A stretch of 64,000 nucleotides of DNA, taken from NCBI GenBank assembly GCA_963855995.1, contig OY979721.1, forward strand, positions 15,975,893 to 16,039,892. The letters run 5' to 3'. This document shows, in pieces, positions 12,601-26,200 of this stretch. The notes under the pieces are model-generated. The model did not search any database. It worked only from the letters and a program-made list of their open reading frames with translations, and had not been told where the DNA came from. This DNA comes from Muricea muricata (Eukaryota; Cnidaria; Anthozoa; Malacalcyonacea; Plexauridae). A program made the translations under genes and the position numbers. Numbering within the stretch: the stretch's first letter is position 1; every line of letters starts with the position of its first letter.

Positions 12601-13231
12601 CGGAAGCCGTGAAGAATTGAGAACGATATTTTGTTGTGTCGATGTGGACAATTCTAAATTGAACGATGAGCAATTACGAGAAATAGAATCGACGAACTCT
12701 GTCGAGGAAAGTAAATTTGGAGTCAACAAATTCAAGAAAGAGAATAATCATATCAGATCCACTGATGGCTTCGTTAGTGTTTCCGAGGATTTTAAAGGAG
12801 ATTACTCGAGCACCTTCCAGTCAGAAATTCATCACAAGAAGGACACTAATAAAGCAGGTACAATTATCGAGGACGAACCCTGTGACAAAGAACGTTCACC
12901 ATTCTTGGATGAATCAGATGGTTTGTCAAGGCAAAGCTCTTGCACACCACAACATTTTCAAGTTCTTAAACCGTTTCATTACGAAAAGTGTGAATCGTGC
13001 AAAAAAGCCCCTGTTAAATCCAGCTGTTCTTCTTTTTTAAATGAAATGATAGCACTAAACCAACGTCTCATTGTGGACATCCAGGAAATCAATTACCTCG
13101 TGAGAAAATGGAATCATAAATCATCACAAAAAGAACACTGGTTTATGACAGCGGCCATATTGGATAAATCATTTTTTATTTTGTTTGTAATCATGTTTGT
13201 AGTTTTAACTTTAACTAATTTTTTTTGGTAG
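9672..13231 (+). CDS. Nicotinic acetylcholine receptor-like alpha-type subunit, gene 2 (tandem paralog)
   Basis: Seven exons: 9672-9729, 9825-9964, 10242-10286, 10353-10462, 10546-10690, 11450-11705, 12240-13231. They give 581 residues with consistent phases. Exons 2-6 have exactly the same lengths as in gene 1 (140, 45, 110, 145, 256 nt), showing tandem duplication. Visible features are a signal peptide, WTPDIKVYN (loop A), a 13-residue Cys-loop (CQV..MFPYDTQIC), SWTYDG (loop B), YSCCPEPY (loop C vicinal cysteines), M2 beginning QERIGLVLTCLV, and M4 ending NFFW. The M2-M4 region is a single 992-nt exon, whereas gene 1 has two introns there. The M3-M4 loop is longer, about 200 residues and rich in Ser, Glu and Lys. 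It probably co-assembles with, or parallels, gene 1 in a cation channel. A pair of overlapping AATAAA signals lies at 13557-13566. Confidence 0.93.
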
Positions 13232-13904
13232 TTATTTTTGTAAGAGCACTTGCGTTACAGTTCCCTGTTGTTGCCATTTACAAAACATTGAATCCATCAT
13301 GCTTTTGTTGCATGGGAAGGGAAAATCCTTAAACAAAACATTGGTTTATCCAAAAAACTTACGCTATATTAGAACTGTACGCATTCCGGGTGACCTGTGG
13401 CAATGTATGTTCATTAAGTATGAGTCACATACATGATCTCAACCATTCACGCTGCAAGTGTAGAATGGATAATAATTTTTTATTACTTATAACAACTTAT
13501 TTCGTAAATATCAAATTAAAACAAAATGAAAGGTGAAGATATATTTAATCCGTGTCAATAAATAAACTATCTACAAATCATATGAATAAAGTGCTCTATA
13601 CAAAAATAGAGCGAGTATAAAAAAATCAAAACTTTAAACGCTTCGCTTAAAACATTTATTCACGGCAAATTTGTTTCGTATGACAACCTGAGCTTGTATC
13701 ACTGCATGATCAGGTGAATGATTATATCGCGTATTTACATAGTGTTATGTATAACCTAAAGTGACTTGATCTGCGATGTTCAGCGTCACAGCAAGTCTTA
13801 AACACAATTACTGGCTACAGAGTAAGACTTTTTTTCCTCTGTGTTCATGTTGATATAATTTCAGAACCACCCATAGAGATATGAAAAACTAGATTGATAT
13901 TAAT
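13232..13904. other. 3' flank of channel gene 2
   Basis: Probable 3' UTR and intergenic DNA. It includes poly(A) signals at 13557-13566 and the dispersed repeat at 13431-13508. No further gene was seen. Confidence 0.5.
13431..13508. repeat. Dispersed repeat with internal hairpin, copy 1
   Basis: A block of about 75 bp containing CCATTCACGCTGCAAGTGTA recurs at 28263-28332 in the same orientation with a few mismatches and small indels. Its core, CCATTC..ACTT..GAATGG-like, is self-complementary. The two copies flank the SINE and satellite block on either side. Confidence 0.75.
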
Positions 13905-14018
13905 GTTACACTGCAGAGAACCACAACAATTTCGTTGTCTCAAGCAAATTCGAACTCGCATCTTCGGTTTTCGGGCAGCCGCTCTACCAATTGAGCTATC
14001 AAGCCAGCTGGGGTTTGT
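13905..14018 (-). mobile_element. tRNA-derived SINE-like sequence (minus copy)
   Basis: On the minus strand, TAGCTCAATTGGTAGAG (13998 to 13982) matches a tRNA A box. GAGTTCGAATTTG, about 41 nt further on (13957 to 13945), matches a B box. The stretch ends in a segment shared, inverted, with 14100-14196. The pairing of a good A box and B box at tRNA spacing supports a tRNA-derived SINE head. I do not see a foldable intact tRNA cloverleaf. Confidence 0.7.
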
Positions 14019-14087
14019 AGTGAAAGAAAAGCGTTAAGTCGTCACGAATATTTCGTGCACTTAAATTGACAAAACTCCCCACAATCC

Positions 14088-14200
14088 CTGTTGGCTCGAA
14101 AGCTAAATTGGTAAAGCGGCGTCCAAAAAACCGAAGATGCGAATTCAAACCCCGCTCGAGACAGCGAATTTCTCGTTGTTCTCTGCAGTGTAAAATTAAT
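14088..14200 (+). mobile_element. tRNA-derived SINE-like sequence (plus copy, inverted to the previous)
   Basis: The plus strand repeats the previous element in opposite orientation. It has a degenerate A box (AAGCTAAATTGG, about 14100-14111), the shared core AACCGAAGATGCGA (14130-14143), a degenerate B box (GAATTCAAACC, 14141-14151) and the shared end GTTCTCTGCAGTGTAA. Together the two copies form an inverted pair with roughly 115-bp arms and a 70-bp spacer. Confidence 0.68.
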
Positions 14201-14260
14201 ATGGACCATGTTTTTTATGTTCATAAAAGTTCATTTTTTAAGTTAGGTTAGCCAAACTTA

Positions 14261-14587
14261 CCTAGCCCTAGCCCTAGCCCTAGCCCTAGCCCTAGCCCTA
14301 GCCCTAGCCCTAGCCCTAGCCCTAGCCCTAGCCCTAGCCCTAGCCCTAGCCCTAGCCCTAGCCCTAGCCCTAGCCCTAGCCCTAGCCCTAGCCCTAGCCC
14401 TAGCCCTAGCCCTAGCCCTAGCCCTAGCCCTAGCCCTAGCCCTAGCCCTAGCCCTAGCCCTAGCCCTAGCCCTAGCCCTAGCCCTAGCCCTAGCCCTAGC
14501 CCTAGCCCTAGCCCTAGCCCTAGCCCTAGCCCTAGCCCTAGCCCTAGCCCTAGCCCTAGCCCTAGCCCTAGCCCTAGCCCTAGCCCT
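14261..14587. repeat. (CCCTAG)n hexanucleotide array, about 54 units
   Basis: Near-perfect tandem CCCTAG (CTAGGG on the other strand) over about 327 bp. It differs from the animal telomere repeat CCCTAA/TTAGGG at one position per unit. The long Ala-Arg open frame across it on the minus strand is a by-product of the repeat and is not a gene. Confidence 0.97.
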
Positions 14588-14594
14588 GGTCTTA

Positions 14595-15842
14595 GTCATA
14601 ATCAACATAGTATAGTGGTCATGACAATATGTATTCATTAATATCAGATTCAATTCAGACAATATGTATTCACCAATATTTGATGCTTGGATCAATACCT
14701 GCCTTTACCCAAAATCGTTTTGGTTTTAGTAAATTTTAAGAATGAAGTACCGGCTAGAACGCTTAGACAACATAAACCATCATGCCAGGGCGTCAAAACC
14801 AACATAGTCTAGTGGTCAAGACAATATGTATTAATAAGCATCAGTCTTTGATGCTGGGATCAATACCTGCCTTTTCCCAAAATCGGTTTGGTTTTGGTAA
14901 ATTTTAAGAATTAAGTACCGGCTAGAACGCCTAGAGAACATAAACCACCTTGCCAGAACGTCATAACCAACATAGTCTACTGGTCTAGACAATATGAACT
15001 GTTGCGTATCAATTACTGATGCTGGGATCAATACCTGCCTTTGCCCAAAATCGTTTTGGTTTTGGTAAATTTTAAGAATTAAGTACCGGCTAGAACGCTT
15101 AGACAACATAAACCATCTTGCCAAAGCGTCATAGCCAACATAGTCTAGTGGTCAAGACAGTATATGTTAATGGGTACCAAACACTGATGCTGGAATCAAT
15201 ACCTGCCTTTGCCAAAATCGTTTTGGTTTTGGTAAATTTTAAGAATTAAGTACCGGCTAGAACGCTTAGAAAACATAAACCACCTTGGCAGAACGTCATA
15301 ACCAACATAGTCTAGTGGCCAAGACAATATGTGTTAATGAGTATCAAGCACTGAGGCTGGGATCAATACTTGCTTTTGCCAAAACTCGTTTTGGTTTTGG
15401 TAAATGTTAAGAATTAAGTACCGGCTAGAACGCTTAGACAACATAAACAATCGTGACAGTGCGTCATAACCAACATAGTCTAGTGGTCTAGACAATATGA
15501 TATTGCGTATCAATCACTGATGCTGGGATCAATACCTGCCTTTGGTCCAAATCGTTTTGGTTTTGGTAAATTTGAAGAATTAAGTACCGGCTAGAACGCT
15601 TAAAGAACATAAACCATCTTGCCCGGGCGTCATAACCAACATAGTCTAGTGGTCAAGACAATATGTGATAATGGGTACCAAACACTGATGCTAGCATCAA
15701 TACCTGCCTTTGCCCAAAATCGTTTTGGTTTTGGTAAATTTTAAGAAGTAAGTACCGGCTAGAACGCTTAGACAACATCCTGCCAGAGCGTCATAACCAA
15801 CATAGTCTAGTGGTCATCACAATATGTATTAATGAGTATCAA
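14595..15842 (+). repeat. 168-bp satellite, block 1 (orientation A)
   Basis: About seven monomers of a 168-bp unit. Landmarks in order are CATAGTCTAGTGGTCAAGAC, GATGCTGGGATCAATACCTG, CAAAATCGTTTTGGTTTTGG, AATTAAGTACCGGCTAGAAC and GCTTAGACAACATAAACCAT. The first monomers, next to the CCCTAG array, are degenerate. The block ends at a head-to-head junction near 15842. Confidence 0.95.
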
Positions 15843-18800
15843 TTATATTGATCCCAGCATCAGTGATTGATACTCATTAATACATATTGTCTTGACCACT
15901 AGACTATGTTGGTTATGACGCTCTAGCACGATGGTTTATGTTGTCTAAGCGTTCTAGCCGGTACCTAATTCTTAAAATTTACCAAAACTAAAATGATTTT
16001 GGGCAAAGGCAGGTATTGATCCCAGCATCAGAGATTGATACTCATTAATACATATTGTCATGACCACTAGACTATGTTGGTTATGACGCTCTGGTTAGAT
16101 GGTATATGTTTTCTAAGCATTCTAGCCGGTATTTCATTCTTAAAATTTACCAAAAATAAAACGATTTTGGGCAAAGGCAAGTATTGATCCCAGCATCAGT
16201 GGTTGATACTCATTAATATATATTGTCTTCACCACTAGACTATTTTGGTTAAGACGTTCTGGCACAATGGTTTATGTTTTCTAAGCGTTCTAGCCGGTAC
16301 TTAATTCTTAAAATTTACCAAAACCAATACGATATTGGGCAAAGGCAGGTATTGATGCCAGCATCAGTGATTGATAGTGATTAATACACATTGTCTTGAC
16401 TACTAGACTATATTGGTTATGACGCTCTGGCACGATGGTGCCAGAGCGTACCCAAAACCATTTTGGGTACAGGCAGGTATTGATCCCAGCATCAGCGATT
16501 GATACTCATCAATACATATTGTCTTGACCTCTAGGCTATGTTGGTTATGATGCTCTATCACGATGGTATATGTTGTCTAAGCGTTCTAGCCGGTACTTAA
16601 TTCTTAAAATTTACCAATTAAACCAAAACGATTTTGGGCAAAGGCAGGTATTGATCCCAGCATCAGTGAATGATACTCACTAATACATATTATCTTCACC
16701 ACTAGACTATGTTGGTTATGACGCTCTGGCACGATGGTTTATGTTGTCTAAGCGTTCTAGCCGGTACTTAATTCTTAACATTTACCAAAACCAATACAAT
16801 TTTCATGGGCAAAAGCAGGTATTGATCCAGCATCAGTAATTGATACTCATTAATACTTATTGTCATCACCACTAGACTATGTTGGTTATGACGCTCTAGC
16901 AAGATGGTTTATGTTGTCTAAGCGTTCTAGCCGGTACTTAATTATTAAAATTTACCAATTAAACCAAAACGATTTTGGGCAAAAGCAAGTATTGATCCCA
17001 GCATCAGTGATTGATACTCATTAATACTTATTGTCATCACCACTAGACTATGTTGGTTATGACGCTCTGGCAAGATGGTTTATGTTGTCTAAGCGTTCTA
17101 GCCGGTACTTAATTCTTAAAATTTACCAAAACCAAAACGATTTTGGGCAAAAGCAGGTATTGACCCCAGCATCAGTGATTGATACTCATTAATACTTATT
17201 GTCGTGACCACTAGACTATGTTGGTTAGGACGCTCTGGCAAGATAGTTTATGTTGTCTAAGCGTTCTAGCCGGTACTTAATTCTTAAAATTTACCAAAAC
17301 CAATATGATTTTGGGCAAAGGCAGGTATTGATCCCAGCATCAATGAATGATACTCACTATAATACAGATTGTCTTGACCACTAGACTATGTTGGTTATGA
17401 CGCTCTGGCACGATGGTTTATGTCGTCTAATCGTTCTAGCCGGTACTTAATTCTTAAAATTTACCAAAACCAAAACGATTTTGGGCAAAGGCAGGTATTG
17501 ATCGCATTGTCAGTGATTGATACACATTAATACATATTGTTTTGACCGCTAGACTATGTAGGTTATGATGCTTTGTCAGGATAATATATGTTCTCTAAGC
17601 GTTCTAGCCGGTACTTAATTCTTAAAATTTACCAAAACCAAAACGATTTTGGGCAAAAGCAGGTATTGATCCCAGCATCAGTGATTGATACTCATTAATA
17701 CTTATTGTCATCACCACTAGACTATGTTGGTTATGACGCTCTGGCATGATTGTTTATGTTGTCTAAGCGTTCTAGCCGGTACTTAATTCTTAAAATTTAC
17801 CAAAACCAAAACGATTTTGGGTCAAGGCAGGTATTGATCCAAGCTTCAGTAATTGATACTCATTCATACATATTGTCGTCACCACTAGACTATGTTGGTT
17901 AGGACGCTCTGGCAAGAAAGTTTATGTTGTCTAAGCGTTCTAGCCGGTACTTAATTCTTAAAATTTTCCAAAACCAATACGATTTTGGGCAAAGGCAGGT
18001 ATTGATGCCAGCATCAGTGATTGATAGTGATTGATACACATTGTCTTGACTACTAGACTATATTGGTTATGACGCTCTGGCACGATGGTTTATGTTGTCT
18101 AAGCGTTCTAGCCGGTACTTAATTCTTAAAATTTACCAAAACCAAAACGATTTTGGGTCAAGGCAGGTATTGAACCCAGCATCAGTAATTGATACTCATT
18201 AATACATATTGTCATGACCACTAGACTATGTTGGTTATGACGCTCTGGCACGATGCATGGTTTATGTTGTCAAAGCGTTGTAGCCGGTACTTAATTCTTA
18301 AAATTTATTAAAACCAAAACGATTTTGGGCAAAGGCAGGTATTGATCGCATTATCAGTGATTGATACACATTAATACATATTGTCTTGACCGCTAGACTA
18401 TGTAGGTTATCATGCTTTGTCAGGATAGTATATGTTCTCTAAGCGTTCTAGCCGGTACTTAATTCTTAAAATTTAACAAAACCAAAACCATTTTGGGCAA
18501 AGGCAGGTATTGATGCCAGCATCAGCAATTTATACTCATTAATACATACTGTCTTCACCACTAGACTATCTTGGTTTAGACGCTCTTGAACGGTGGTTTA
18601 TGTTGTCTAAGCGTTCTAGCCGGTACTTAATTCTTAAAATTTATTAAAACCAAAACGTTTTTGGGCAAAGGCAGGTATTGATCCAAGCATCAGTGATTAA
18701 TACTCATTATTACATATTGTCTTGACCACTAGACCATGTTGGTTATAACGCTCTGGTACGATGGTTTATGTTGTCTAAGCGTTCTAGCCGGTACTTAATT

Positions 18801-21800
18801 CTTAAAATTTACCAAAACCAAAACCATTTTGGGTACAGGCAGGTATTGATCCCAGCATCAGCGATTGATATTCATCAATACATATTGTCTTGACCTCTAG
18901 GCTATGTTGGTTATGATAATCTGTCACGATGGTATATGTTGTCTAAGCGTTCTAGCCGGTACTTAATTCTTAAAATTTACCAATTAAACCAAAACGATTT
19001 TGGGCAAAGGCAGGTATTGATCCCAGCATCAGTGAATGATACTCACTAATACATAATTATTGTCTTCACCACTAGACTATGTTGGTTATGACGCTCTGGC
19101 ACGATGGTTTATGTTGTCTAAGCGTTCTAGCCGGTACTTAATTCTTAACATTTACCAAAACCAATACAATTTTCATGGGCAAAAGCAGGTATTGATCCCA
19201 GCATCAGTAATTGATACTCATTAATACTTATTGTCATCACCACTAGACTATGTTGGTTATGACGCTTTGGCAAGATGGTTTATGTTGTCTAAGCGTTCTA
19301 GCCGGTACTTAATTTTTAAAATTTACCAAAACCAAAACGATTTTGGGCAAAAGCAGGTATTGATCCCAGCATCAGTGATTGATACTCATTAATACTTATT
19401 GTCATCACCACTAGACTATGTTGGTTATGACGCTCTAGCAAGATGGTTTATGTTGTCTAAGCGTTCTAGCCGGTACTTAATTATTAAAATTTACCAAAAC
19501 CAAAACGATTTTGGGCAAAAGCAAGTATTGATCCCAGCATCAGTGATTGATACTCATTAATACTTATTGTCATCACCACTAGACTATGTTGGTTATGACG
19601 CTCTGGCAAGATGGTTTATGTTGTCTAAGCGTTCTAGCCGGTACTTAATTCTTAAAATTTACCAAAACCAAAACGATTTTGGGCAAAAGCAGGTATTGAT
19701 CCCAGCATCAGTGATTGATACTCATTAATACTTATTGTCGTGACCACTAGACTATGTTGGTTAGGACGCTCTGGCAAGATAGTTTATGTTGTTTAAGCGT
19801 TCTAGCCGGTACTTAATTCTTAAAATTTACCCAAACCAATATGATTTTGGGCAAAGGCAGGTATTGATCCCAGCATCAATGAATGATACTCACTATAATA
19901 CAGATTGTCTTGACCACTAGACTATGTTGGTTATGACGCTCTGGCACGATGGTTTATGTCGTCTAATCGTTCTAGCCGGTACTTAATTCTTAAAATTTAC
20001 CAAAACCAAAACGATTTTGGGCAAAGGCAGGTATTGATCGCATTGTCAGTGATTGATACACATTAATACATATTGTCTTGACCGCTAGACTATGTAGGTT
20101 ATGATGCTTTGTCAGGATAATATATGTTCTCTAAGCGTTCTAGCCGGTACTTAATTCTTAAAATTTACCAAAACCAAAACGATTTTGGGCAAAAGCAGGT
20201 ATTGATCCCAGCATCAGTGATTGATACTCATTAATACTTATTGTCATCACCACTAGACTATGTTGGTTATGACGCTCTGGCAAGATGGTTTATGTTGTCT
20301 AAGCGTTCTAGCCGGTACTTAATTCTTAAAATTTACCAAAACCAAAACGATTTTGGGCAAAGGCAGGTAATGATCCAAGCTTCAGTAATTGATACTCATT
20401 CATACATATTGTCGTCACCACTAGACTATGTTGGTTAGGACGTTCTGGCAAGATAGTTTATGTTGTCTAAGCGTTCTAGCCGGTACTTAATTCTTAAAAT
20501 TTACCAAAACCAATATGATTTTGGGCAAAGGCAGGTATTGATCCCAGCATCAATGAATGATACTCACTATAATACAGATTGTCTTGACCACTAGACTATG
20601 TTGGTTATGACGCTCTGGCACGATGGTTTATGTCGTCTAATCGTTCTAGCCGGTACTTAATTCTTAAAATTTACCAAAACGAAAACGATTTTGGGCAAAG
20701 GCAGGTATTGATCGCATTATCGGTGATTGATACACATTAATACATATTGTCTTGACTGCTAGACTATGTAGGTTATCATGCTTTGTCAGGATAGTATATG
20801 TTCTCTAAGCGTTCTAGCCGGTACTTAATTCTTAAAATTTATTAAAACCAAAACGTTTTTGGGCAAAGGCAGGTATTGATCCAAACATCAGTGATTAATA
20901 CTCATTATTACATATTGTCTTGACCACTAGACCATGTTGGTTATAACGCTCTGGCACGATGGTTTATGTTGTCTAAGCGTTCTAGCCGGTACTTAATTCT
21001 TAAAATTTACCAAAACCAAAACCAGTTTGGGTACAGGCAGGTATTGATCCCAGCATCAGCGATTGATACTCATCAATACATATTGTCTTGACCTCCAGGC
21101 TATGTTGGTTATCATGCTCTGTCACGATGGTAAATGTTGTCTAAGCGTTCTAGCCGGTACTTAATTCTTAAAATTTACCAATTAAACCAAAACGATTTTG
21201 GGCAAAGGCAGGTTTTGATCCCAGCATCAGCGAATGATACTCACTAATACATATTGTCTTGACCACTAGACTATGTTGGTTATGACGCTCTGGCACGATC
21301 GTTTATGGTTTCTAAGCGTTCTAGCCGGTACTTAATTCTTAAAATTTACCAAAACCAATATGATTTTGGGCAAAGGCAGGTATTGATCCCAGCATCAATG
21401 AATGATACTCACTATAATACAGATTGTCTTGACCACTAGACTATGTTGGTTATGACGCTCTGGCACGATGGTTTATGTCGTCTAATCGTTCTAGCCGGTA
21501 CTTAATTCTTAAAATTTACCAAAACGAAAACGATTTTGGGCAAAGGCAGGTATTGATCGCATTATCGGTGATTGATACACATTAATACATATTGTCTTGA
21601 CTGCTAGACTATGTAGGTTATCATGCTTTGTCAGGATAGTATATGTTCTCTAAGCGTTCTAGCCGGTACTTAATTCTTAAAATTTATTAAAACCAAAACG
21701 TTTTTGGGCAAAGGCAGGTATTGATCCAAACATCAGTGATTAATACTCATTATTACATATTGTCTTGACCACTAGACCATGTTGGTTATAACGCTCTGGC

Positions 21801-23283
21801 ACGATGGTTTATGTTGTCTAAGCGTTCTAGCCGGTACTTAATTCTTAAAATTTACCAAAACCAAAACCAGTTTGGGTACAGGCAGGTATTGATCCCAGCA
21901 TCAGCGATTGATACTCATCAATACATATTGTCTTGACCTCCAGGCTATGTTGGTTATCATGCTCTGTCACGATGGTAAATGTTGTCTAAGCGTTCTAGCC
22001 GGTACTTAATTCTTAAAATTTACCAATTAAACCAAAACGATTTTGGGCAAAGGCAGGTTTTGATCCCAGCATCAGCGAATGATACTCACTAATACATATT
22101 GTCTTGACCACTAGACTATGTTGGTTATGACGCTCTGGCGCGATCGTTTATGGTTTCTAAGCGTTCTAGCCGGTACTTAATTCTTAACATTTACCAAAAC
22201 CAATACAATTTTCATGGGCAAAGGCAGGTACTGATCCCAACATCAGTGATTAATATCCATTAATACATATTGTCTTGACCACTAGACTATGTTGGTTATA
22301 ACGCTCTGGCACGATGGTATATTTTGTTCTAAGCGTTCTAGCCGGTACTTAATTCTTAAAATTTACCAAAACCAAAACGATTTTGGGCAAAAGCACGTAT
22401 TGATCCCAGCATCAGTGATTGATGCTCATTTATACTTATTGTCATCACCATTAGACTATGTTGGTTATGACGCTCTGGTACGATGGTTTATGTTGTCTAA
22501 GCGTTCTAGCCGGTACTTAATTCTTAAAATTTACCACCGGCGTTCTAGCCGGTACTTAGTTCTTAAAATTTATTAAAGCCAAAACGATTTTGAGCAAAGG
22601 CAGGAATTGATCCCAGCATCAGTGTATAACACTCATTAATACATATTGTCTTGATCACTAGACTATGTTGGTTATGACGCTCTGGCACGATGGTATATGT
22701 TGTCTAAGCCTTCTAGCCGGTACTTAATTCTTAAAATTTACCAAAACCAAAACGATTTTGGGCAAAGGCAGGTAATGATGCTAGCATCAGTGATTGATAC
22801 TCATTATTACATAATGTCATCACCACTAGACTATGTTGGTTATGACGCTCTGGCAAGATTGTTTATGTTGTCTAAGCGTTCTAGCCGGTACTTAATTCTT
22901 AAAATTTATTAAAACCAAAACGTTTTTGGGCAAAGGCAGGTATTGATCAAAGCATCAGTGATTATTACTCATTAATACATATATTCTTGACCACTACACC
23001 ATGTTGGTTATAATGCTCTGCCACGATGGTATATGTTGTCTAAGCGTCAGTCTAGCCGGTACTTAATTCTTCAAATTTACCAAAACCATATCCATTTTGG
23101 GCAAAGGCAGATATTGATCCAAGCTTCAGCGATTAATACTGATCAATATATTTTGTCTTGACCACCAGAATATGTTGGTTATGGCCCTTTGTCACGATGG
23201 TATATGTTGTTTAAGCGTTCTAGCCGGTACTTAAGTCTTAAAATTTACCAAAACCAAAACGTTTTTCGGCAAAAGCAGGTATT
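15843..23283 (-). repeat. 168-bp satellite, block 2 (inverted orientation B)
   Basis: About 44 monomers in reverse orientation. Higher-order structure is visible. A block of about 846 bp (20501-21346, five monomers) is repeated almost exactly at 21347-22192. Variant monomers also recur at about 2.36-2.53 kb (for example 16457/18825, 16614/18978, 17303/19826). Marker variants include a TTAA insertion (ACCAATTAAACC), TTCATGGGC, ATCGCATT and CCAATATGATTTTGG. The unit length is divisible by three, so short open frames run across monomer boundaries. They stop within one or two units and carry no domain. Confidence 0.96.
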
Positions 23284-26200
23284 CTGATGCTGGGATCAAT
23301 ACCTGTCATGACCCAAAGTCATTTTGGTTTTAGTAAATTTTAAGAATTAAGTACCGGCTATAACGCTTAGACAACATAAACCACCGCTCAAGAGCGTCTT
23401 AACCAAGATAGTCTAGTAGTGAAGACAGTATGTATTAATGAGTATTAATCGCTAATGCTGGGATCAATACCTGCTTTTGCCCAAAATCGTTTTGGTTTTG
23501 GTAAATTTTAAGAATTAAGTACCGGCTAGAACGCTTGGACAACATAAACCATCTTGTCAGAGCGTCATAACCAACATAGTCTAGTGGTGATGACAATAAG
23601 TATTAATGAGTATCAATTACTGATGCTGGGATCAATACCTGCTTTTGCCCAAAATCGTTTTGGTTTTGGTAAATTTTAAGAATTAAGTACCGGCTAGAAC
23701 GCTTAGACAACATAAACCATCTTGCCAGAGCGTCATAACCAACATAGTCTAGTGGTGATGACAATAAGTATTAATGAGTATCAATCACTGATGCTGGGAT
23801 CAATACCTGCTTTTGCCCAAAATTGTTTTGGTTTTGGTAAATTTTAAGAATTAAGTACCGGCTAGAACGCTTAGACAACATAAACCATCGTGCCACAGCG
23901 TCATAACCAACATAGTCTAGTGGTGATGACAATAAGTATTAATGAGCATCAATCACTGATGCTGGGATCAATACGTGCTTTTGCCCAAAATCGTTTTGGT
24001 TTTGGTAAATTTTAAGAATTAAGTACCGGCTAGAACGCTTAGACAAAATATACCATCGTGCCAGAGCGTTATAACCAACATAGTCTAGTGGTCAAGACAA
24101 TATGTATTAATTGATATTAATCACTGATGTTGGGATCAGTACCTGCCTTTGCCCATGAAAATTGTATTGGTTTTGGTAAATGTTAAGAATTAAGTACCGG
24201 CTAGAGCGCTTAAAAACCATAAACGATCGTGCCAGAGCGTCATAACCAACATAGTCTAGTGGTCAAGACAATATGTAATAGTGAGTATCATTCGCTGATG
24301 CTGGGATCAATACCTGCCTTTGCCCAAAATCGTTTTGGTTTAATTGGTAAATTTTAAGAATTAAGTACCGGCTAGAACGCTTAGACAACATTTACCATCG
24401 TGACAGAGCATCATAACCAACATAGCCTGGAGGTCAAGACAATATGTATTGATGAGTATCAATCGCTGATGCTGGGAGCAATACCTGCCTGTACCAAAAA
24501 GGGTTTTGGTTTTGGTAAATTTTAAGAATTAAGTACCGGCTAGAACGCTTAGACAACATAAACCATCGTGCCAGAGCGTTATAACCAACATGGTCTAGTG
24601 GTCAAGACATTATGTAATAATGAGTATTAATCACTGATGTTTGGATCAGTACCTGCCTTTGCCCAAAAACGTTTTGGTTTTAATAAATTTTAAGAATTAA
24701 GTACCGGCTAGAACGCTTAGAGAACATATACTATCCTGACAAAGCATGATAACCTACATAGTCTAGCGGTCAAGACAATATGTATTAGTGTGTATCAATC
24801 ACTGATAATGCGATCAATACCTGCCTTTGCCCAAAATCGTTTTGGTTTTGGTAAATTTTAAGAATTAAGTACCGGCTAGAACGATTAGACGACATAAACC
24901 ATCGTGCCAGAGCGTCATAACCAACATAGTCTAGTGGTCAAGACAATCTGTATTATAGTGAGTATCATTCATTGATGCTGGGATCAATACCTGCCTTTGC
25001 CCAAAATCATATTGGTTTTGGTAAATTTTAAGAATTAAGTACCGGCTAGAACGCTTACACAACATAAACTATCTTGCCAGAGCGTCCTAACCAACATAGT
25101 CTAGTGGTAACGACAATATGTATGAATGAGTATCAATTACTGAAGCTTGGATCAATACCTGCCTTGACCCAAAATCGTTTTGGTTTTGGTAAATTTTAAG
25201 AATTAAGTACCGGCTAGAACGATTAGACAACATAAACCATCTTGCCAGAGCGTCATAACCAACATAGTCTAGTGGTCAAGACAATCTGTATTATAGTGAG
25301 TATCATTCATTGATGCTGGGATCAATACCTGCCTTTGCCCAAAATCATATTGGTTTTGGTAAATTTTAAGAATTAAGTACCGGCTAGAACGCTTAGACAA
25401 CATAAACTATCTTGCCAGAGCGTCCTAACCAACATAGTCTAGTGGTCACGACAATATGTATGAAAGAGTATCAATTACGGATGCTTGGATCAATACCTGC
25501 CTTGACCCAAAATCGTTTTGGTTTTGGTAAATTTTAAGAATTAAGTACCGGCTAGAACGATTAGACAACATAAACCATCTTGCCAGAGCGTCATAACCAA
25601 CATAGTCTAGTGGTCAAGACAATCTGTATTATAGTGAGTATCATTCATTGATGCTGGGATCAATACCTGCCTTTGCCCAAAATCATATTGGTTTTGGTAA
25701 ATTTTAAGAATTAAGTACCGGCTAGAACGCTTAGACAACATAAACTATCTTGCCAGAGCGTCCTAACCAACATAGTCTAGTGGTCACGACAATATGTATG
25801 AAAGAGTATCAATTACGGATGCTTGGATCAATACCTGCCTTGACCCAAAATCGTTTTGGTTTTGGTAAATTTTAAGAATTAAGTACCGGCTAGAACGCTT
25901 AGACAACATAAAGCATCTTGCCAGAGCGTCATAACCAACATAGTCTAGTGGTGATGACAATAAGTATTAATGGGTATCAATCACTGATGCTGGGATCAAT
26001 ACCTGCTTTTGCCCAAAATCGTTTTGGTTTTGGTCAATTTTAAGAATTAAGTACCGGCTAGAACGCTTAGACAACATAAACCATCTTGCCAGAGCGTCAT
26101 AACCAACATAGTCTAGTGGTGATGACAATAAGTATTAATGAGTATCAATCACTGATGCTGGGATCAATACCTGCTTTTGCCCAAAATCGTTTTGGTTTTG

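Noticed and set aside
13905..14200. Functional tRNA genes
   Set aside because: A and B boxes are present, but I cannot fold an acceptor stem and anticodon arm, and the paired inverted copies fit SINE heads better.
14261..14587. True chromosome end
   Set aside because: The unit is CCCTAG, not CCCTAA, and sequence continues with genes on both sides.
14258..14695. A 145-codon Ala-Arg repeat open frame on the minus strand
   Set aside because: It is the translation of the CCCTAG hexanucleotide array. There is no splice context and no non-repeat coding sequence.
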